Source of the DNA: Limosilactobacillus urinaemulieris
GTDB lineage: Bacteria > Bacillota > Bacilli > Lactobacillales > Lactobacillaceae
NCBI RefSeq assembly: GCF_014838745.1
Contig: NZ_JABUXR010000009.1
Span: 23,448 to 87,447, forward strand
Length of the DNA: 64,000 nucleotides
Direction of reading: 5' to 3'
The notes below the pieces were generated by a model. The model did no database searches and was not told the origin of the DNA. It was given only the letters and a program-made list of their open reading frames with translations. Positions 59,420-64,000 of the stretch are shown here, one piece after another. Position 1 is the stretch's first letter. The number at the start of each line of letters is the position of its first letter. The position numbers and the translations under genes are program-made.

Positions 59420-60394
59420 GTGCAAACATTCGATTACGATGACATCCAACTAGTCCCAAACAAGTGCATTATTAAGAGTCGGAAAGAGGCTGATACCAGC
59501 ATTAAGTTTGGGCCAAAGACATTCAAGATCCCTGTTGTACCAGCAAACATGGAAAGCGTGATCAACGAAGACCTTGCTATTTGGCTCGCCCAAAATGATT
59601 ACTTCTATGTGATGCACCGCTTCGAACCTGAAAAGCGTGCTGAATTCGTCAAGCGGATGCATGAGCGCGGGCTCTTTGCTTCTATTTCAGTTGGAATTAA
59701 GGATGCTGAATACGACTTTATCGATCAATTAAAAGCCGAACATTTAGATCCAGAATACATTACAATTGATGTTGCCCATGGTCATTCCGATTTTGTTATT
59801 AAAATGATTCAATATATCAAGAAAAATCTTCCCAACGCATTCGTGATCGCTGGAAACGTTGCAACTCCTGAAGCAGTTCGTGACTTGGAAAACGCGGGGG
59901 CAGACGCGACTAAAGTTGGTGTTGGCCCTGGTAAGGCCTGCATCACTAAGCTAAAAACCGGCTTTGGAACTGGAGGCTGGCAGTTAGCCGCAATCCGCCT
60001 TTGTGCTAAAGCCGCACGTAAGCCAATCATCGCTGACGGTGGGATCCGTCATAATGGTGATATTGCTAAGTCTGTCCGCTTCGGTGCTTCAATGGTAATG
60101 ATCGGTTCAATGCTTGCTGGTCACCTTGAATCACCAGGTCACGTCATCACAATTGACGGTAAGCGTTATAAACAGTACTGGGGTTCCGCTTCTGAAGTCC
60201 AAAAGGGGGCTTACCGGAACGTTGAAGGCAAGCAAATGCTCGTTCCTTACCGGGGTTCAATTAAAGATACTCTTCGCGAAATGCAAGAAGATCTTCAATC
60301 ATCAATTTCATACGCCGGTGGTCGTGACCTTGAATCAATCCGCCGCGTCGATTACGTAATTGTTAAAAACTCCATCATGAATGGGGATTATTAA
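59420..60394 (+). CDS. guaC: GMP reductase
   Basis: Converts GMP to IMP with NADPH, the reverse branch of GuaB. 324 residues, TIM barrel with [12 protein letters not shown] (about 141-152), the catalytic Cys in [11 protein letters not shown] (about 173-183) and DGGIRHNGD (about 207-215). The KAC instead of SIC loop separates it from IMPDH. GTG start with AAGGAG at 10 bases. TAA stop, then repeat R11 a few bases on. Confidence 0.95.
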   Translation: MQTFDYDDIQLVPNKCIIKSRKEADTSIKFGPKTFKIPVVPANMESVINEDLAIWLAQNDYFYVMHRFEPEKRAEFVKRMHERGLFASISVGIKDAEYDFIDQLKAEHLDPEYITIDVAHGHSDFVIKMIQYIKKNLPNAFVIAGNVATPEAVRDLENAGADATKVGVGPGKACITKLKTGFGTGGWQLAAIRLCAKAARKPIIADGGIRHNGDIAKSVRFGASMVMIGSMLAGHLESPGHVITIDGKRYKQYWGSASEVQKGAYRNVEGKQMLVPYRGSIKDTLREMQEDLQSSISYAGGRDLESIRRVDYVIVKNSIMNGDY

Positions 60395-60398
60395 AGAA

Positions 60399-60648
60399 AG
60401 AGTGTGAGCCGTGACGGAGCAATCGAGTACTAAGGATCCCGGACGCTGATTGTCTTGCAATCAAGGACGGGATAGTTAGACGGAGATTGCGGTCACGGCG
60501 AACACGTTTAAACCAGAGTGCGAAGCCGTTAAAACTTTCCGGTGGCTAACAATTTCTCCCGACTTGATGCTGAAAGCATCTGGGAGGGAGGTTGTTAGCT
60601 CTAGCAAGTTCCTGGCGAACAGATCTCAGCAAAGTTGCAGTAAGAACA
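60399..60648 (+). repeat. Modular hairpin repeat locus R11 (two complete modules, 3' of guaC)
   Basis: A-type: AGAGTGTGAGCCGTGACGG, arms TCCCGGACGCTGATTGTC / GCAATCAAGGACGGGA, closing TTGCGGTCACGGCGAAC. Second head AGAGTGCGAAGCCG starts a C/B hybrid: GCTAACAATTTCTCCCG / GGGAGGGAGGTTGTTAGC, closing CAAGTTCCTGGCGAAC. Confidence 0.8.
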
Positions 60649-60668
60649 CCACTAACTTCTAATAAAAG

Positions 60669-60718
60669 CCAAAAGAGATCATGAAAAATTAGCTAATTTT
60701 TCATGATCTCTTTTTTGC
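60669..60718. terminator. Strong bidirectional terminator after guaC
   Basis: A 46-base perfect palindrome (60671-60716) with core TTAGCTAA and ends AAAAGAGATCATG / CATGATCTCTTTT. Confidence 0.85.
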
Positions 60719-60726
60719 TATATGCA

Positions 60727-61383
60727 TTAATCACTAAAATGCAAAATTTCACCCAAAGGACGTCTCTCGGACCGGTAAGAATTAATCTTCGCTTTTTTCT
60801 CGTAGCCTAGTGAAATTCCTTCAATAAAGCGCTCGTCGTCAGGAACATCCAGAATCTGGTGCAAAATATCAGGAAAACGAACGCTGTTATAGGTTGGAAT
60901 TGAACCCAAGCCCAGATCAGTTGCCGCTAACATTAGTGTTTGACCAAATGCTCCCGCGTCCAGAATCGACCAATCAGGTGAAGCCTTTGGAATCGTAATG
61001 TAGAAGATTACTGGAGAATTGTAGAGCGTTTGACTAGCTTCGGTCATTTGCTGGTGAGCCTCGTCAAATGTTGCAAAGTGGTGAACGATACCGTGTCGCC
61101 ACTGCTTCATATTAGCCTGCGTTCCATCGCTCCAGTCTTCCCGTGACATCACTGCCAAATCAGGATGACCGTGATTCCCTGCTAGATCTTCCTCATGATA
61201 GGCTGCCTTAATTTGCGCCAATGACTTGCCCATCGCACAGTAAACCTGCCATGGTTGCGAATTAACCCACGATGGGGCCCGTTGTGCTAATTTCACAACT
61301 TTCTTAATGAGATCTTGATCAACAGGCTGATCTGTAAACTGCCGAACTGAATGACGAGAATTAATTGCTTCCGTTAGTTTCAT
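60727..61383 (-). CDS. Nitroreductase family oxidoreductase
   Basis: FMN-dependent oxidoreductase, 218 residues. RHSVRQF (about 9-15) is the FMN phosphate site, with RAPSWVNSQPWQVY (about 35-48), GSIPTYNSVRFPD and the end region ISLGYEKK. Single gene with terminator on one side; substrate unknown. Confidence 0.9.
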   Translation of the reverse strand: MKLTEAINSRHSVRQFTDQPVDQDLIKKVVKLAQRAPSWVNSQPWQVYCAMGKSLAQIKAAYHEEDLAGNHGHPDLAVMSREDWSDGTQANMKQWRHGIVHHFATFDEAHQQMTEASQTLYNSPVIFYITIPKASPDWSILDAGAFGQTLMLAATDLGLGSIPTYNSVRFPDILHQILDVPDDERFIEGISLGYEKKAKINSYRSERRPLGEILHFSD

Positions 61384-61455
61384 TCTGATCGCTCCCTAAT
61401 TGCTTTATTCGTTAGTTACAGTTTACCCCATTTTTATTAACTAACGAAATCAGCA

Positions 61456-62607
61456 CTAGCCTCTTTGAGCAATAAAGTTAGCAATCAGTGATGACCTCGT
61501 TAGTAGCGACTTCGCACTGGCCCGTTCTTCTTTACTATGCGCGCCATCCCCGACAACCCCTAAAGCATCAATTGTCGGGACATCCCGAGCAACCATAATT
61601 CCCGCATCGGATGCCCCACCGCCACCAACAGCTTGAAGTTTACCGTAACCAACCTGTTGAGCAACCTGATTCAACTCAGCAAAAAGTTCGTTAACCGCCA
61701 GCGTCTCCTCCATACTATCGATCTTCGTCCGCATTTTTACCGTAGTGGTTGTATCTGGAATGGTTGGCGTAGCAGCAATTGATTTAATTCGCTCCAGTAA
61801 CCGATCTCGTTGCTGATTCGTCCTAAACCGAACACCCAAGCTAGTCGTTGCCCGATCCGGAATAATATTCTCACTAGTCCCGCCCTTAATCATTCCACAA
61901 TTCACGTGGACACCCGCTTGCAAATCACTGAGTGCGCTTAATTTAATAATTTGGTGAGCCAATTCAATAATTGCACTTCGCCCTTTCTCCGGTTCCGCTC
62001 CAGAATGAGCAACTCGACCATGAACAATAACGTCGACAATCATCCCACCACGATTATGGGTTCCAACATGACTCGGATCATCCTTCGCTCCTTCAAGATT
62101 AAGACCATAGGCACCCCCTTGGCACTCATCTGCAATAATATCGTACGTCCTTGAATCCATATGAAGCTTTTCTTCATCACCCACAACGATCATTTTAATT
62201 GGACGACGATTCAATTTCAGCTTTACCAAAGCTTGGATAGCAAACAAGCCAATCACCAATCCTGGCTTCATATCAAAGATCCCCGGACCCGTCATTTGAT
62301 CCCCCTCAACCTTAAATGGGCGTTGCTTTACGGTTCCTTTGGGGAAAACAGTATCCATGTGACCAAGCAAAATCACTGGCTGAAGGTCTTTTCCTCCCGG
62401 TAGCTCACCGATTAAGACCATCCCCTGCTTTCCGCTATCTCGCTGCCGAGTCTCCATCCCCAAGCTTTTCATTTTCGCACTAAGAATATCCGCTACTTTT
62501 TGAACGCCAGCAACGTCATAAGATGGACTATCAACATTAATAATCTTCTCTGTTAACTCAGTCATCGCTGAGAATTGTTCTTGTAAATAATTTGTAATTT
62601 GATCCAT
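61456..62607 (-). CDS. M20 family metallopeptidase (CPG2-like)
   Basis: 383 residues. Zinc ligands in GHMDTVFPKGT (His-x-Asp), GIFDMKPG and VGDEE, and the lid/dimerisation domain in the middle (about 175-290). GGGGASDAG is near the C-terminus. The sequence after GDEE (KLHMDSR) differs from the usual GSxxS. ATG 62607 is 8 bases after GGAGG. Directly downstream of a membrane transporter in the same direction (47 bases), so it may hydrolyse what that protein imports. Confidence 0.85.
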   Translation of the reverse strand: MDQITNYLQEQFSAMTELTEKIINVDSPSYDVAGVQKVADILSAKMKSLGMETRQRDSGKQGMVLIGELPGGKDLQPVILLGHMDTVFPKGTVKQRPFKVEGDQMTGPGIFDMKPGLVIGLFAIQALVKLKLNRRPIKMIVVGDEEKLHMDSRTYDIIADECQGGAYGLNLEGAKDDPSHVGTHNRGGMIVDVIVHGRVAHSGAEPEKGRSAIIELAHQIIKLSALSDLQAGVHVNCGMIKGGTSENIIPDRATTSLGVRFRTNQQRDRLLERIKSIAATPTIPDTTTTVKMRTKIDSMEETLAVNELFAELNQVAQQVGYGKLQAVGGGGASDAGIMVARDVPTIDALGVVGDGAHSKEERASAKSLLTRSSLIANFIAQRG

Positions 62608-62654
62608 CGTCATTTCCTCCACTTAATTAACCTAATTTCGATCTTGATCGTTTC

Positions 62655-63812
62655 CTATAAATAATTAATCGCGAAACCAGCAAAGAATACTGATACTAAA
62701 GTAACGGTGACTAATCCAGCAGTAATCATTTTTGGTAAGAAATAATTCTCTAGTGCTACTTGTTCCGCTTCTGTTTGTCCAGCGCTTGCTGCTATTTCCT
62801 GAGATAAAATCATTGTAGTTGGGAAGCCGAAAGTACATGTCATTCCCAACGCAATTGCCATTTCACGTGAAACATTAAAGATTCTTGCGGTAAAGAAAGA
62901 AGTTATCACTACCCCAATCGTTCCCACAATCAGGCAAACTAATAATGGGAGCAAAACAGACATCACAGTTTGTGGCGTCGTATTCGCAAGGCTTGCCAAG
63001 ATCACGATGGTTACTAAGAATGTAATCATGCCACTAGAGGCTGTTTTATCCATAATATGATCGTCAAGGAAACCTAATTGATTGAAAATAATCCCTAGAA
63101 TAAAGCACAGAACCAGGTAATTAATCGTGCCGTGAATCAAAAGGCTAACCCCATAGCTTAATGAGGCAACCAGACCCAACTTAGCAAGGTTAATAATTGG
63201 TGTATCAAAAAGTGCTGATAATTGTAATGGGCGGCGCCGCGTGGTAATTTCAGTTCGCCCTTCCTGAAGCTCTGATCCGCTACCCTGAAGAAGACGGTGA
63301 GCTTCCCGCCGCATCGCGTAAGTAGCGATTGGAATTCCGATTATGTTTTGGAATGTTAGCACTGCTAAGGCGTAGGTGGACAGCATTTGCATATTCTTTG
63401 CCCGCATAGCATTTAACAAGACCAATGTTGCAGCATTTCCGCCAGCAAAGATTGGGGCACCGACAATGCCAAAGTTCTTCTGTTTTACTAATAAGGCAAC
63501 AACGACAATCAAAATACACGAGCCAATTGCACCAAGGATCGCAATCACAACCACTTTCCATTGACGCTTTAGCTCAGCAAGGTTAATCGTGGTTCCAAGT
63601 GAGGCTAACATCAATCCAACAATTGCCATCCCGAATTCTTCAACCCTGCTATTTGAGAAAAGATCTTTCGGCAAGACTCCGGTCCAGAAACCGATTAACG
63701 CTAAAACTGAAATTGTTAGGACCGTATCAATAATTCCGTTAGTCTTTCGGGAAATATATTCGCTAGCGGCATAAATCACCAGCAGGATTGTTAAAGAAAT
63801 TACTCCAGACAT
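62655..63812 (-). CDS. GltS-like sodium symporter family membrane protein
   Basis: 385 residues, about ten membrane segments in two halves divided by a charged cytosolic loop (about 170-200, RREAHRLLQGSGSELQEG). Helical-hairpin-like regions GGNAATLVLLNAM (about 122-134) and TFGFPTTMILSQEIA (about 330-344) suggest a two-fold symmetric carrier. Resembles glutamate:Na+ symporters, but I cannot confirm the family. Likely an operon with the M20 peptidase. Confidence 0.55.
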   Translation of the reverse strand: MSGVISLTILLVIYAASEYISRKTNGIIDTVLTISVLALIGFWTGVLPKDLFSNSRVEEFGMAIVGLMLASLGTTINLAELKRQWKVVVIAILGAIGSCILIVVVALLVKQKNFGIVGAPIFAGGNAATLVLLNAMRAKNMQMLSTYALAVLTFQNIIGIPIATYAMRREAHRLLQGSGSELQEGRTEITTRRRPLQLSALFDTPIINLAKLGLVASLSYGVSLLIHGTINYLVLCFILGIIFNQLGFLDDHIMDKTASSGMITFLVTIVILASLANTTPQTVMSVLLPLLVCLIVGTIGVVITSFFTARIFNVSREMAIALGMTCTFGFPTTMILSQEIAASAGQTEAEQVALENYFLPKMITAGLVTVTLVSVFFAGFAINYL

Positions 63813-63879
63813 AAAAAATCCTCCAATATCATTTACTGTTCAAAAACCGATCTCGAAGCGTAAATGGTTTGGAAGATCC

Positions 63880-63960
63880 AAAAAGGGGCTGTGACATAAG
63901 TCCCTAATAATAAGCGGAGTTAGATGAAATCTTCGGATTTCATTTAACTCCGTTTTCCTT
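63880..63960. repeat. Second TGTGACATAAGTCC element with hairpin
   Basis: CTGTGACATAAGTCCC (63889-63904) followed by arms CGGAGTTAGATGAAATC / GATTTCATTTAACTCCG (63915-63952) and a T-rich tail on the plus strand. Same head as the element at 4889-5046. Nothing else is visible to the window end. Confidence 0.6.
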
Positions 63961-64000
63961 TAAAATATATGTTAGTAAAAGAAAAAGACACCGACCAGCC

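Overview
The window looks like chromosomal DNA of a lactic acid bacterium of the Lactobacillaceae, most likely a Limosilactobacillus (reuteri/fermentum/mucosae-like). The grounds are the rsmG-noc-parA-parB-DUF951-ychF cluster, an IMP dehydrogenase without CBS domains, YSIRK/LPQTG adhesins with Mub/MucBP repeats, a SEC10/PgrA-type surface protein, PyrR attenuators and T-box leaders. Base composition is, by eye, in the low-to-mid 40s % GC. Almost all genes lie on the minus strand. I see no tRNA, rRNA, prophage, CRISPR array or complete IS element. The species call is inference.

Layout: 1-1.2 kb purK (cut by the window edge) and purE; 1.6-4.9 kb cyclopropane fatty acid synthase, AI-2E-family membrane protein and pyrE with a PyrR attenuator; 5-10 kb azlCD, a two-component system, an LCP cell-wall protein and DUF441; 10.4-13.7 kb guaB, deoB (broken) and deoC; 13.8-19.7 kb DUF1129, ychF, DUF951, parB, parA, noc and rsmG; 20-22 kb aldo/keto reductase and an orphan Ser/Glu-rich protein; 22.3-28.2 kb a frameshifted Mub-type adhesin; 28.5-32.1 kb an EIIC-like membrane protein, a candidate structured ncRNA and a T-box-controlled amino acid permease; 32.5-34.7 kb a glutamine-type ABC transporter; 35-41.7 kb an Rpn nuclease, serS with its T-box, a mini-Mub protein and a SEC10-type surface protein with an in-frame stop; 41.9-44.7 kb a flavin operon; 44.9-46.3 kb a broken rlmD-like gene; 46.6-54.6 kb a large adhesin and two TagE-like glycosyltransferases (one broken); 54.7-64 kb pyrF-pyrR, an Ig-like/TM protein, purA, guaC, a nitroreductase, an M20 peptidase and a membrane transporter.

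Functional themes are purine interconversion (purEK, guaB, guaC, purA, with candidate PurR boxes), PyrR-controlled pyrimidine synthesis (pyrE, pyrF, pyrR, each with an attenuator-like leader), deoxynucleoside breakdown (deoC-deoB), chromosome partition (ParAB, Noc), and a surface-adhesion programme (two YSIRK adhesins, a SEC10 protein, a mini-Mub protein, glycosyltransferases).

Four things stand out. (1) A three-gene flavin operon encodes a cytosolic NAD(P)H:FMN reductase fused to a PAS-like domain and an acidic tail carrying four copies of the flavinylation motif DxxTGAS, directly followed by the flavin transferase ApbE. (2) Eleven loci carry a family of modular hairpin repeats whose conserved head AGAGTG(C/T)GAGCC begins exactly at, and in most cases supplies, the stop codon of the preceding gene. 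(3) A roughly 300-nt stretch with its own promoter, a 17-bp end-to-end helix and a terminator looks like an unannotated structured RNA. (4) Both YSIRK adhesin genes have poly-G tracts near the N-terminus (G8 in frame, G6 out of frame), suggesting phase variation. Six genes carry disruptions (three in-frame TAA codons with the same TAAA-to-TTAA look, three small indels at or near repeated bases, one larger deletion), so either gene decay or sequencing error must be considered.
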